Shown: positions 9,801-18,580 of the stretch, piece by piece
Layout: each line of letters opens with the position of its first letter
How positions within the stretch are numbered: the stretch's first letter is position 1
Assembly: GCA_017303775.1 (NCBI GenBank)
Contig: JAFLCH010000005.1
Location: 1 to 41,809, forward strand
DNA: 41,809 bases
Reading direction: 5' to 3'
From: Anaerolineae bacterium
GTDB lineage: Bacteria; Chloroflexota; Anaerolineae; Aggregatilineales; Phototrophicaceae
Position numbers and translations under genes: made by a program
The notes under the pieces: generated by a model
Database searches by the model: none
What the model was told of the DNA's origin: nothing
Seen by the model: the letters and a program-made list of their open reading frames with translations, nothing else

Positions 9801-12800
9801 TACGTCCCTTCATCGTTGGTTTTCGTCGCAGGGACAGGGCGGGTTGCACCAGTCACCTTGAGTGAAGCGGCTGGCACCATCACCGCCACCTGGACGAGCC
9901 TGACCACCACTCAAACCAGCCGCCTGCAATTCCAGGCGCGGTTGGTCAATACGGTTCAGCCCGACCAGCCCATCACCAATACAGCAGGCATCACCTGGAC
10001 GAGCCTGCCCGGTAGCCCAACCAACACGACTTACAATCCGCTGGGTGTGGAACGCACGGGCGACCCGACGGGCCCCGGTGGTGCTGCCAACACCTATACC
10101 GCGACTGATCCAGCTACGCTGACGGTCGCCAGTCCAACTGCGACCAAGACCGTTGTATCGACTTCTTTGGCAGATACCGGCAATGGCAGTGATACCGACC
10201 CGGATTTGACTATTGGCGAACAGGTGACGTATCAGATCACCATCACTTTCCGCGAAGGTGTGACCAATAACGCCGTCATTCGGGATGACTTGCCGACGGG
10301 AGCGGCGGTGCTAGGCTACATCAGCAGTCGGATCATCAGCATCGGCAGCAACCTGAGCTTCAGCAGCGCGACTCCAACAGTCGGTCTGGCAGGAACAGCT
10401 ACCGACACCAACGCCGATACGATCCTCAACCGAATAGATTGGAACTTGAGCAACGTCACCAACACGCCTGATAACGTTGCGAACGCCGCCGACCAGATTG
10501 TGGTCGAAATAGTAGCCCGTGTGATCAATGTGGCTGACAATAGCGGCCTTAGCCCGACGCAAGACCTGAACGTGGTCAATACCGGGCGAATCCGGTATAC
10601 CAACTTCGCCGGGGCGACGGTTGCCCAGAATGGCACCACAACGGTTGATATTGTCGAACCACGCCTGATTATCAACAAGAGCGCCAGCGTCCCCCAGGCC
10701 GATGCAGGCGATACCGTCACCTATACCGTGACGGTTCAGAACACTGGTACTGCCCTTGCCTACAATGTCGTCATCACCGATCCCATGCTGCCGGAGCTTG
10801 AACTGCTCACCGGCACGGTGACAACCAGCGCCGGGGCGGTGACCCTGGGCAATACTGCCGGGGACACGACTATCCGGATTGATGCCGTCTCACTGGCGAT
10901 CAATGGGACCATCACCATCACCTATCAGGCGCGGCTGCGGCCCAGCGTCTTCCCCGGTCAGAATTTGGTCAACACGGCGTCACAAACGTCCAACAGCCTG
11001 CCGGATGGCACCGGGCGTACTGGCAATAGCAGCGACCCGGCAACAGTGTTGGTGCTCCTGCCGCAATTCAACAAGGATATTGTCAGCACGTCGGAAGGCG
11101 CGACCTTCCCCGGCGTTGGCACAACCGATCAGTACACGGCAGCACCTGATCTGGCGATTGGCGAGACCATCACCTACCAAATGACCATCGTCGTGCCGGA
11201 AGGCACCAGCAACATCCTGCGCCTGGTCGATACCCTGCCCAGCATCGGCGCGGGCGACCCCGGCACCCTGGATCACATCAGTTCCCGCGTGGTCAGCATC
11301 GGTGCCAACATCAGCAACTCGGCACTGGCAGTCGGCGCATCGGGTAGCGTCGTGGGGCAAGTTATCACCTTCAACTTCGTCGGTGGGACTCCGATCTCCA
11401 ACGTGGCTGATGGCCTGAGTAACGCCGCTGATCAGATGGTGGTTGAAGTGGTGGCACGGGTCAGCACCATCGCTGCCAATGCCAACGGCGACCTGCTGAC
11501 CAACCGCGCCCGCCTGACCTACGATGGCAACAACACGCTGGACGCCAGCGCAGCAGCGGATGTGGTCGAGCCGAACCTCAATATCGACAAGAGCGCCAAC
11601 CCGACCACTGGCCTGAACGCGGGTGATGTCATCACCTACACGCTGGTCATCAACCACACCGCCACTTCGACCGCTGATGCCTTCGATCTGCGGATCACCG
11701 ATGTGATCCCGGCGGGTATCACCTACGGTTCAGTGACGACTGCGGCCTCCACCTGCGATGAACGCGCCGGTTGGTCGGCGGATGTCAGCAGTTTGCCCGG
11801 CACGGCCGTCTACCGCTTTGACGATCTCCCACTGGGCGTGTCCTGCACCATTGTCTACACGGCGACCCTCGCCAACACCGTCACCAACGGCATCACACTG
11901 ACCAACACCGCCAGCCTGCGTTATTCCTCGCTGGATGACGGCACGCCGGATATCAACGACCCGAATGAGCGCGTCTACAACGATAGCGACCCGGTCTCGG
12001 TGACAACTAACCTGGCTCCGCTGTCCTTCACCAAGACAGTGGTGGATAGCTCAGAGACCTACACCGGCGCGGGTCAACACGGGGCAACCCTGACCGACCT
12101 GACCATCGGTGAGACTGTGACCTATGAACTGCGCGCCCGCCTGCAGGAAGGGACGGTGCCGCTCACTATCACCGATACGCTGCCCGCTGGCCTGACCTTC
12201 GTCAGCGCCACCTTGAACCTGCCCGCCCCGACCAACATCACCATCCCGGGTGGCTTCCCGGCACCGACCCTCGCCGGTCAGGTGATGACGCTGACGCTGG
12301 GTAACGTCGTCAACGCCGCCGATAACCTCGCCAACGCGGCGGACGATCTGGTGATTTTGGTCGTTGCCCGCGTCAGCGATGTCGCTGCCAACAGCGGCAC
12401 CACCGGCGCGGACAAGATCAACACTGCCACCCTCAACTGGGGCGGCGGCACCCTCACCGATACCGAGACGGTCGAAATCGTTGAGCCGAACCTCAATATC
12501 GACAAGAGCGCCAACCCGACCACTGGCCTGAACGCGGGTGATGTCATCACCTACACGCTGGTCGTCAACCACACCGCCACTTCAACCGCTGATGCCTTCG
12601 ACCTGCGGATCACCGATGTGATCCCGGCGGGAATCACCTACGGTTCAGTGACGGCTGCGGCCTCCACCTGCGATGAACGCGCCGGTTGGTCGGCGGATGT
12701 CAGCAGTTTGCCTGGAACGGTCATCTACCGCTTTGATGACCTCCCGCTGGGCGTAAGCTGCACCATCGTGTACACGGCGACCCTCGCCAACACCGTCACC

Positions 12801-15800
12801 AATGGGATCACGTTGACCAATACCGCTACAATGGGTTACTCCTCGCTGGATGACGGCACGCCGGATGCCAACGACCCGAACGAGCGCGTCTACACTGACA
12901 CCGACAATGCGGTCATTGATACCAATGTCGCGCCGCTGTCCTTCACCAAATCGGTGATTGACACCTCGGAGGCTTACACCGGCGCAGGTCAACACGGGGC
13001 GACACTGACTGACCTGACCATCGGTGAGACCGTGACCTATGAACTGCGCGCCCGCCTGCAAGAAGGCACGACGCCCATCACCATCACCGATACACTGCCA
13101 ACCGGCCTGAGTTTCGTCAGCACCCAACTGGCACCGACCAACGGCGCGAATGTCACCATCACGGGCGGCTTCCCCGCACCGACCCTCGCCGGTCAGGTGA
13201 TGACGCTGACGCTGGGTAACGTCGTCAACGCCGCCGATAACCTGGTCAATGCCGACGATGATCTGGTCATCTGGGTAGTCGCCCGTGCCAGCAACGTGGC
13301 TGCCAACAACGGCACCACCGGCCTTGATAAGATCAACACTGCCCGACTCAATTGGGGCGGCGGCACCCTCACCGATACCGAGACAGTCGAAATCATTGAG
13401 CCGAACCTCAATATCGACAAGAGCGCCAACCCGACCACTGGCCTGAACGCGGGTGATGTCATCACCTACACGCTGGTCATCAACCATACCGCTACTTCGA
13501 CCGCCGATGCCTTCGACCTGCGGATCACCGATGTGATCCCGGCGGGCATCACCTACGGTTCGGTGACGGCTGCGGCCTCCACCTGCGATGAACGAGCGGG
13601 TTGGACTGCTGACATCAGCAGCTTGCCGGGTACCGTTGTCTATCGCTTTGACGACCTCCCGTTGGCAGCCAGCTGTACCATCACCTACACGGCGACTCTG
13701 GCCAACACCGTCACCAACGGCATCACACTGACCAACACCGCCAGCCTGCGTTATTCCTCGCTGGATGACGGCACGCCGGATGCCAACGACCCGAACGAGC
13801 GCGTCTACAACGATAGTGACACTGCGGTCATTGATACTAATGTGGCACCGCTGTCCTTCACCAAAACGGTGGTGGATAGCTCTCAAACCTACACCGGCGT
13901 GGGTCAACACGGGGCGGCCTTGACCGACCTGACCATCGGCGAGACCGTCACCTATGAACTGCGCGCCCGCCTGCAAGAAGGCACAACGCCCATCATCATC
14001 ACCGATACGCTCCCGGCTGGTCTGGTCTTCATCAGTACCCAACTGGCACCGACCAACGGCGCGAATGTCACCATCACCAACGGCTTCCCGACCCCAACTC
14101 TTGCCGGTCAGGTGATGACGCTGACGCTGGGCAATGTGGTCAATGCCGGGGATAACACCGTCAACGCCGACGATGATCTGGTGATCTGGGTGGTTGCACG
14201 GGTCGCCAATGTGGCGGGCAATATCGGCACCACCGGCCTTGACAAGATCAACACCGCCACCCTCGACTGGGGCCCCGGCACCCTCACGGATACCGAGACG
14301 GTCGAAATCGTTGAACCCCTGTTGGACATCACCAAGAACGCCGCGCCGAACATCGGCCTGGACGCCGGGGACATCGTGACCTACACCTTCTCGGTGACGC
14401 ATACGGGGGCTTCAACAGCAGATGCCCAGGATGTCAGCATCAACGATCTGCTGCCTGCCCATATGACCTACGTGGGCAATGTCGCCACCGTGACTGGGCC
14501 TGCGCCGACCGTCACCAATAGCTCACCCAACATCATCTTTAGTTGGGCGAACCTGCCGCTGGGTGCCACCTATACCTTCACATTCGAGGTCTCTATTGAC
14601 CCGACCGTTGGGCCAGCCGCCAGCCTGACCAACACGGCGACGCTCGGTTGGTCAACGCTGCCCGGCGCTAGCCCTAACGAACGCACCTATACCGATACCG
14701 CCAGTGCGGTCGTCACCACCATCCCGCCGACCATGGAGAAGTCCATCTTCACCACGTCCCTGACCGAGACGGGTTCAGCCCAGCATGACCCGACCATCGT
14801 GGATGTGAACATCGGTGAGACTGTCACCTACTACATGACCATCACCATGCCGGAAGGCACCGCGCCGCTCACCCTGACCGATAACCTGCCAAACGTGATG
14901 ACGGTCGTCAGTTCGCGGGTCTTGAGCCTGGGTGCCAATATCACCACCACCGGCCTTGGCGTTGGTCAGCCGGGCGTGGTCAGCGATGCGAACTTCGCCG
15001 ATGGCTTGCCTGACCGGGTAGTCTTCAACCTCGGCACGGTTCTGAATGCGCCGGATGGCATCGACAACGCGGAAGACCAGATCGTCCTCGAAGTGGTGGC
15101 GCGGGTTGATGAAAACGCAGCCAACCGCAATGGCGATCAGTTGACCAATACCGCCACGCTGAACTACGGTACTGGAACTGTTACCGATACCGAAGTCGTG
15201 GAGGTCGTAGAACCGGAACTCAACATCGACAAGTCGGCGCTGGTCGTCACCGGGCGTCCCGGCGACATCATCGAATACACCATCGTGGTCGATCATGTGG
15301 GTGGTTCCAACAGCCCGGCCTACGACATCGTGATTACCGACCCGATGTTGCCCAATCTCAACTTGATCGTCGGCAGTGTCACCGCTACCCCTGGCAATGT
15401 CGTCCTCGGCAATAACGCCGGTGATACCACGCTGCGGGTGGAACTGGGTGTCCTCAACCCCGGTGATAGCATCACCATCACCTATCAGGCGCAGATTGAC
15501 GCGTCGATCACCCCGCCGGTGACGTTCGTCAACACCGCCACCCTCAACTACGATAGTGCTGCCGGGCCGGGTGGCCGCCCTGGTACCGACGATGACACTC
15601 ATACCATCCGCGTCAATGATGATGTCTATCGCTACTCGAAAACAGTGGTGGATACATCCCTGATCGACACCGGCGATAGCCAGTTGACCGGCGCACCGGA
15701 TGTGACCATCGGCGAGCGCGTGACTTTCCATATCGAAGCCTATCTGCCGGAAGGGACAACCACCAACTTCACCATCACCGATAACTTGCCGGACGGCATG

Positions 15801-18131
15801 ATCGTCGTCAGCAGCCGGGTAGTGAGCATCGGCAGCAACCTCGGCGTCTCCGCGCTGGCAGTGGGCGATCCCGGCACCGCCTCCAACAGTAACTACACGG
15901 CGGATGCCTTTGATGACCGGGTGGTCTTCAGCTTTGGCGATACCACCAATGTCATTGACGGCATCGACGATGACCGTGACGTGGTGGTCGTCGAAGTGGA
16001 AGCCCGCGTATACGATAACCAGTTGCTCAATCGTGGCGGCACCACCGTTACCAACGAGGCCATCATTGACTACGGCCCCAACCGCCGCCGTGCGGAAGCC
16101 GATGTGGACATCGTTGAGCCAAACATCAACCTGACCAAGACCTTTAACCCCCGTATTGAAGGGCGCGGGCATAAGCTGTTCATGACTCTTGAACTGGTCA
16201 ACAGCGGTAGCTCCATCGCTTACAAGGTATCCCTGCGCGACCCGCTCAACCCCGGCCTGTGCCTGGATACAATCAGCGTGGACGCCTCTGGAGCGCCGGG
16301 GACGACCTTCACCAATACCTCTACCAGCGGCTGTGGTGGGATCGTGCAGATCGACTTCACTGACCTGGGCATTGGCGAGCGCATCGTCGTCACGGTTGAA
16401 CTGACTATCGACGCCGCGCTGGAACCAATCCCGCAGGACATCCCCAATACGGCGACCGTAACTTACCAATCCATCCCTGTCGGTCACCCGGATGAAAGCG
16501 AAGCCCGTCAGTATAATGACAATGCTACCGACATCCTGACGGTAGATGAACCAACCATCGAAGTGACCAAAGTCGGCAACCCGCAATCGGTGCGGGCTGG
16601 TGGATTGCTCACCTACACTGTCACCGTCACCAACACTGGCGAACCACCCATCGATGCCTTCCAGGTGGTCATCACCGATGTGCTGCCGCCTGAACTCACC
16701 TATGTCTCGGCTACACCGGCGAAGGGGGTTTGTACCGCCAACGGTCAAACCATCACCTGTATCATCGACAAGCTGCTGCGTGGGGAAACCACCACCATCC
16801 TGATCGAGACTCGGGTCGCGGCTGGCCTGGCGGCTGGTACCCGGATCATCAATCTGCTGGGGCTGACCACCCTGGAGGGTGTGTCGGTCGAAGCTGATGC
16901 CCTGAATGTGGTGGCCTCGGAAGCCGTCTGTAGCATCGGCTGCCCGGATGCCCAGATTTACCACAGCGACCAGACCGGCGACTGGGAAATCTTCCGGCTG
17001 GTGGGCGGCACCACACTTGAGACTGATGCTGATCAAAACCTAACCCAGAACCCTGCCGATGATGTCGAACCGAGTCAATCTCCGGATGGCAACTGGATGG
17101 CCTTCGCCAGCAACCGGGACGGCAATTGGGAAATCTATGTCACCCCGACAACGGTGATTGATGGTCAGCCCACCCGCACCCGCCGCGTCACCACCAACAC
17201 TATCGCGGTCGATACCGACCCGGTCTGGGGGCCGACCGATCATCTGGTGTACGAATCAACCCGCGACGGCAACTGGGAGCTATACCTGCTCGATTTGCGG
17301 ACAGGCATCGAAACCCGCCTGACCAATAACCCAGCCGATGACCTGAATGCGTTCTGGTCGCCGGATGGCTCGCGCCTGGTCTTCCAGAGCAACCGTAGTG
17401 GTCGCTGGCAACTGTATGAACTCAACTTGCAGACGGCAACGCTGCGCCTGCTCAGTGACGGCAGTGGCGATGATATGGATGGAGCCTACGCCAACAATGG
17501 GGAACGGATTGTCTTCCGCTCGGTCAACCCGGATGGCACCATCATCACGTTGATGAATGCGGATGGCAGCGGACGCACTCCCATCAGCGAACGCAGCAGC
17601 CGTGCGGCTAACGCGGTTTGGTCGCCGGATGACAGCCTGATTGTGTATCAATCGGACACGGATGGCGACCTGGACATCTACGTCTACGGTGTTGCAACGG
17701 GTCAAGTCCGTAAGCTGACCGCCAATGATGTGGATGACTATGCCCCGACCTGGTTATGCGGTAGCTTGCAGGTGATCTTCACCTCGGATGAACCCGGCAA
17801 CCCGGATATCTTTCAGGCGAATGCCCTGCCGCTGACGGCCCCGGCCTTAGTGGTGATGGACGACACCACCCAACTGACGATTGACTCGAACCGCGACCTG
17901 TATCCGCAGGGCGCACCCTCGGAGGAGAACGCCAGCCTGGAAGGGATACTGCCGGATACTGTTTCGGCTGAACCTGGTCATACACAGATTTTGAATCTCG
18001 ATATGGCGGTCACGCCTGAAGACCAGACGCTAAATCGGGATGAAGTGTGGGAAGCGATCACAGGTTGTGCAGAGATAGATCTCAATTCATCGCCACCACC
18101 TTATGCGCTGTCGCTGCTGCCTACGCGTTAA
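3801..18131 (+). CDS. Giant secreted multidomain protein: PKD repeats, DUF11 modules, C-terminal TolB-like propeller
   Basis: 4776 residues from ATG 3801 (GGAG 8 nt upstream). Residues 1-25 form a Sec signal peptide (positive start, TLLLVLSIFLLSGTVLA). Residues ~35-100 are a Thr/Pro/Glu-rich linker. About eight PKD-like domains follow (~104-755), most with the W.FGDG(T/S)S hallmark and several with paired Cys (EVCF...CHTY). After a second short linker come ~21 DUF11-like modules (~765-4375), each opening with a K(S/T) strand and containing an ITD.LP motif of the kind found in isopeptide-forming or adhesin-type Ig folds. The end (~4377-4700) is a propeller with TolB-type blades (WSPDGSRLVFQSNRSG and similar). 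I see no LPXTG, S-layer or membrane anchor, so it is probably exported and held by other means. A role in adhesion, sheath or cell-cell contact is inferred from the domains. It stands alone, with a hairpin after its stop. Confidence 0.92.
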   Translation: MIRQGSITTLLLVLSIFLLSGTVLAEVRFVVVQEPISTPGVIPVPVPTEEPAAPTEEIPAPTEEAPTEEVTETPAPTEEATLTSSPEPTTETPSPSETPVIIRVAMNASPSSGNGPLTVIFSDASTGSGINDWSWDFGDGTSASGQGPHSHTYSTPGTYTASLTVRGASGSATASQQIVVFSPGSTVEANFTYQQTSALEVCFSNSSTGAITSSVWSFGDGSNSAETSPCHTYAALGQYTVSLSVTGEGGQTSTASRTVTLLPQTEPPNAAFTPDRTTIAPGGTIRFSDQSTGIIRSWAWDFADGITSNERHPSHQYSTIGTYIVTLTVSGPGGFDQVTATITVAPETVLTCSFNAPSRVFAGEQVTLRNTSRVSPGSFSGFTWFVNGETAATTTDFTTSFGEAGSYTVRLVGLTLDGQTCQSERTVTVLPSNGVIADFTGTRNVIVGAEICLRDRSRGTILSRSWDFGDGTSSAETDPCHSFGSSGRYSVKLTVNGEGGATDSRARTVNVYDAPTLTASANPVNGVAPLSVDFSATGTNISNYEWVFPDGSRAFSANASFLFDQPGEYTVTVSGSGPVGSLSSSLTVQVRAARDVRAAFGASAWNGIAPVEICFTDHSEGEEITSWAWNFGDGATSSQSNPCHTFTSAGQYTVTLQVSNSDGMSASASNTVRIYDPGSGSASLRITSVNELTVCFGSTLDAGMNIVRWEFGDGSTSTEAEPCHPYLADGTYAVKLIVTDISGTERALTASISVKEDEAEEVTATPPPTETPEINVFDPALSKLGYLPAGSIGLTGEELHWLTTVTNNGNAAGANVVIVDNVRPELRIDAVQVASGSSYTINGQQVRVTIPTLLPGERQDFTIVTTVLTSPRSGTINNTVQINETGDSATATIVIPGMMMIQAAPPTPNGPIPLINGVPELTDFAGEEFCITPNFTNAGSNEGYGPYITLVRDANLSLNSIDYLGVNLMASPFLVSSGFLPANDPIEGRAIPGIAGQQWITVRLPIGSLESTSPAIPIRLCMQSAPLAAFGVPLPITIFPGYEFGDTPTGANGPISNLNDVGGMDNAGSFTPILVTFEKGNSLPESEVIPSCYPAPPVGAPGQPGPACAVPPGVQWPYEYFLDIELAAGQTLTTNSYTDVLDPAFEFYPYTFPVTTVANAVISSGTCTPTGITATFNSNPITALPALAPPGGGTLQVDIASIVNPSAATTCTLRLSYRGFINDILSETAAPTTYAATNNASFGYNHVSGPQPILTDTDVVDVRNLEIQKSASPTTVVPGDVVTYTLSFQLSEYIGIQALSVTDIIPDGIDYNVDSATVTVPGLGSAPITGANQSISYGADTGTLVFNVTGARPGPYSAAGTVSITYTGTVRQTYRAGGSLTGFVSANDNLNNTITANFTTTGGQTFNDESSASVTVVPNSLTKELVSTPVDSAAGFVPGEPVTFRLTLRVPSGDTRNLVIEDNFPLPVFQVQDGDFGIEARTITLPDPIGRSAPFDVPNTDGYCSSYDDPNPTFPAYTRACGLRFVYGTDGTNLPAGSSVTVTRVGNTVRLNVDAPVETNLTEERRIVVELTAGIIDQPFNDGLFLSNRSLARYTNTLGSVVTLNADDYVDVAAPDVRICKGISATTNASSVAAAGAACQVTGAPNNNLTNVDAADVLTYTITAQNVGSARAYGVVISDNVTTIPQLTGCTLVSVRDGAGAALAFTGTFPTLTLTNPLPGDGSAGVSTAQATAVVTYQCTVASNVVPLTAPIVNQASVVFAAFSDILPGGPHLNPPTVPFAPRTDVANFVSAAPNITKARTPATATIGDLITYTLAVDIPGGTMNNVSIVDTLDSGLAFVDCTSVSVTSGTLTSSLGAINTANFCNDPTNPVIGAGGGAATWNFGNLTDTGSNNTDLDTITITYTAVVLNTAANVRGQDRNNSAELRWANPAGGQFTDNASAPDTRLVEPTLLVDKTVAPATNLDANDLVTFTIDIRHAAGSDATAHNIALSDVIPSTLTYVPSSLVFVAGTGRVAPVTLSEAAGTITATWTSLTTTQTSRLQFQARLVNTVQPDQPITNTAGITWTSLPGSPTNTTYNPLGVERTGDPTGPGGAANTYTATDPATLTVASPTATKTVVSTSLADTGNGSDTDPDLTIGEQVTYQITITFREGVTNNAVIRDDLPTGAAVLGYISSRIISIGSNLSFSSATPTVGLAGTATDTNADTILNRIDWNLSNVTNTPDNVANAADQIVVEIVARVINVADNSGLSPTQDLNVVNTGRIRYTNFAGATVAQNGTTTVDIVEPRLIINKSASVPQADAGDTVTYTVTVQNTGTALAYNVVITDPMLPELELLTGTVTTSAGAVTLGNTAGDTTIRIDAVSLAINGTITITYQARLRPSVFPGQNLVNTASQTSNSLPDGTGRTGNSSDPATVLVLLPQFNKDIVSTSEGATFPGVGTTDQYTAAPDLAIGETITYQMTIVVPEGTSNILRLVDTLPSIGAGDPGTLDHISSRVVSIGANISNSALAVGASGSVVGQVITFNFVGGTPISNVADGLSNAADQMVVEVVARVSTIAANANGDLLTNRARLTYDGNNTLDASAAADVVEPNLNIDKSANPTTGLNAGDVITYTLVINHTATSTADAFDLRITDVIPAGITYGSVTTAASTCDERAGWSADVSSLPGTAVYRFDDLPLGVSCTIVYTATLANTVTNGITLTNTASLRYSSLDDGTPDINDPNERVYNDSDPVSVTTNLAPLSFTKTVVDSSETYTGAGQHGATLTDLTIGETVTYELRARLQEGTVPLTITDTLPAGLTFVSATLNLPAPTNITIPGGFPAPTLAGQVMTLTLGNVVNAADNLANAADDLVILVVARVSDVAANSGTTGADKINTATLNWGGGTLTDTETVEIVEPNLNIDKSANPTTGLNAGDVITYTLVVNHTATSTADAFDLRITDVIPAGITYGSVTAAASTCDERAGWSADVSSLPGTVIYRFDDLPLGVSCTIVYTATLANTVTNGITLTNTATMGYSSLDDGTPDANDPNERVYTDTDNAVIDTNVAPLSFTKSVIDTSEAYTGAGQHGATLTDLTIGETVTYELRARLQEGTTPITITDTLPTGLSFVSTQLAPTNGANVTITGGFPAPTLAGQVMTLTLGNVVNAADNLVNADDDLVIWVVARASNVAANNGTTGLDKINTARLNWGGGTLTDTETVEIIEPNLNIDKSANPTTGLNAGDVITYTLVINHTATSTADAFDLRITDVIPAGITYGSVTAAASTCDERAGWTADISSLPGTVVYRFDDLPLAASCTITYTATLANTVTNGITLTNTASLRYSSLDDGTPDANDPNERVYNDSDTAVIDTNVAPLSFTKTVVDSSQTYTGVGQHGAALTDLTIGETVTYELRARLQEGTTPIIITDTLPAGLVFISTQLAPTNGANVTITNGFPTPTLAGQVMTLTLGNVVNAGDNTVNADDDLVIWVVARVANVAGNIGTTGLDKINTATLDWGPGTLTDTETVEIVEPLLDITKNAAPNIGLDAGDIVTYTFSVTHTGASTADAQDVSINDLLPAHMTYVGNVATVTGPAPTVTNSSPNIIFSWANLPLGATYTFTFEVSIDPTVGPAASLTNTATLGWSTLPGASPNERTYTDTASAVVTTIPPTMEKSIFTTSLTETGSAQHDPTIVDVNIGETVTYYMTITMPEGTAPLTLTDNLPNVMTVVSSRVLSLGANITTTGLGVGQPGVVSDANFADGLPDRVVFNLGTVLNAPDGIDNAEDQIVLEVVARVDENAANRNGDQLTNTATLNYGTGTVTDTEVVEVVEPELNIDKSALVVTGRPGDIIEYTIVVDHVGGSNSPAYDIVITDPMLPNLNLIVGSVTATPGNVVLGNNAGDTTLRVELGVLNPGDSITITYQAQIDASITPPVTFVNTATLNYDSAAGPGGRPGTDDDTHTIRVNDDVYRYSKTVVDTSLIDTGDSQLTGAPDVTIGERVTFHIEAYLPEGTTTNFTITDNLPDGMIVVSSRVVSIGSNLGVSALAVGDPGTASNSNYTADAFDDRVVFSFGDTTNVIDGIDDDRDVVVVEVEARVYDNQLLNRGGTTVTNEAIIDYGPNRRRAEADVDIVEPNINLTKTFNPRIEGRGHKLFMTLELVNSGSSIAYKVSLRDPLNPGLCLDTISVDASGAPGTTFTNTSTSGCGGIVQIDFTDLGIGERIVVTVELTIDAALEPIPQDIPNTATVTYQSIPVGHPDESEARQYNDNATDILTVDEPTIEVTKVGNPQSVRAGGLLTYTVTVTNTGEPPIDAFQVVITDVLPPELTYVSATPAKGVCTANGQTITCIIDKLLRGETTTILIETRVAAGLAAGTRIINLLGLTTLEGVSVEADALNVVASEAVCSIGCPDAQIYHSDQTGDWEIFRLVGGTTLETDADQNLTQNPADDVEPSQSPDGNWMAFASNRDGNWEIYVTPTTVIDGQPTRTRRVTTNTIAVDTDPVWGPTDHLVYESTRDGNWELYLLDLRTGIETRLTNNPADDLNAFWSPDGSRLVFQSNRSGRWQLYELNLQTATLRLLSDGSGDDMDGAYANNGERIVFRSVNPDGTIITLMNADGSGRTPISERSSRAANAVWSPDDSLIVYQSDTDGDLDIYVYGVATGQVRKLTANDVDDYAPTWLCGSLQVIFTSDEPGNPDIFQANALPLTAPALVVMDDTTQLTIDSNRDLYPQGAPSEENASLEGILPDTVSAEPGHTQILNLDMAVTPEDQTLNRDEVWEAITGCAEIDLNSSPPPYALSLLPTR
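11571..14315 (+). repeat. Three tandem 915-bp (305-residue) coding repeats inside the giant gene
   Basis: The string CCGAACCTCAATATCGACAA recurs at exactly 11571, 12486 and 13401, and the equivalent position after the third unit is 14316. Each 915-bp unit encodes two DUF11-like modules: one opening NLNIDKSANPTTGLNAGD, the other opening SFTK and containing TIGETVTYELRARLQEG. Long stretches are identical in DNA, with patches of divergence in the second module, so the array grew by recent in-frame duplication. Such an array is also a likely place for assembly collapse or length variation between strains. Confidence 0.95.
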
Positions 18132-18136
18132 ACTGA

Positions 18137-18192
18137 CTACCCCTCATACAGAACGCACTCCTTGACCGAGATGCGTTCTGTATGAGGGGTAG
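18137..18192 (+). terminator. Long perfect hairpin after the giant gene
   Basis: Two perfectly complementary 21-nt arms (18137-18157 and 18172-18192, beginning CTACCCCTCATACAG) enclose a 14-nt loop, six bases after the TAA. There is no T-run behind it, so it may be a transcript-end stabiliser or a bidirectional terminator rather than a classic Rho-independent site. Confidence 0.7.
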
Positions 18193-18205
18193 AGTTGGAG
18201 GGTGA

Positions 18206-18385
18206 GTCTGCGATAATGCGGGCAGATCATTCGTGAGTTTGCCCCCTGAAACGGAACAGTCGCAACGTATAGATATTGATGAGAAACTTCGCCACCATCT
18301 CTCAAGGGCCTTAGATATTGACCCGACTAAGCGTCCAACTATTGAAGAGATGATCGATGTATTGAGTCCAACTCGCCCCGTATGA
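18206..18385 (+). pseudogene. C-terminal fragment of a Ser/Thr protein kinase-like gene
   Basis: The frame, open from 18206 and ending at TGA 18383, contains LRHHLSRALDIDPTKRPTIE followed by EMIDVL. This matches the last helices of a eukaryotic-type kinase C-lobe (subdomain XI: ...RAL..DP..RPT..EM...L). Only about 50 residues remain and no catalytic part is nearby. A GTG at 18233 exists, but expression of such a fragment is unlikely to be useful. It is probably a relic of a deletion near the end of the giant gene. Confidence 0.5.
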
Positions 18386-18520
18386 TTTTCTGAGGGCCAT
18401 GGTCAATGTATAAGGGTTCTGCTCTCTAATGTACATCATGCTTTCTTTGTGCGTAAGCTGATCTATTTCGGATAGAGCCCAATAGAGAGTTGTGAGCGTT
18501 AGGTAAGTGGAAGCACAGTA
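18386..18520. other. Intergenic spacer without recognisable feature
   Basis: No ORF with family resemblance and no strong structure seen between the kinase fragment and the repeat cluster that begins at 18521. Confidence 0.4.
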
Positions 18521-18573
18521 TCATGATTAGCTAACAGCGTCCAACAGTTGCTCATGATTGGTTAACGACGCCT
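18521..18573. repeat. Pair of ~22-bp direct repeats next to the iteron blocks
   Basis: TCATGATTAGCTAACAGCGT (18521) and TCATGATTGGTTAACGACGC (18552) recur 31 bp apart. All differences between the two copies are transitions. They directly precede the first iteron block and may belong to the same replication-control region. Confidence 0.5.
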
Positions 18574-18580
18574 AGCTCAG

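Noticed and set aside
11571-14315. Tandem repeats considered as CRISPR or satellite DNA
   Set aside because: Units are 915 bp, in frame and clearly coding; no short repeat-spacer pattern.
14775-17036. Long minus-strand frame (753 codons) inside the giant gene
   Set aside because: It is antisense to DUF11 and propeller modules of the 4776-residue protein, has no signal or family pattern, and comes from the high-GC codon pattern of the plus strand. The same holds for 12645-14402 on the minus strand.
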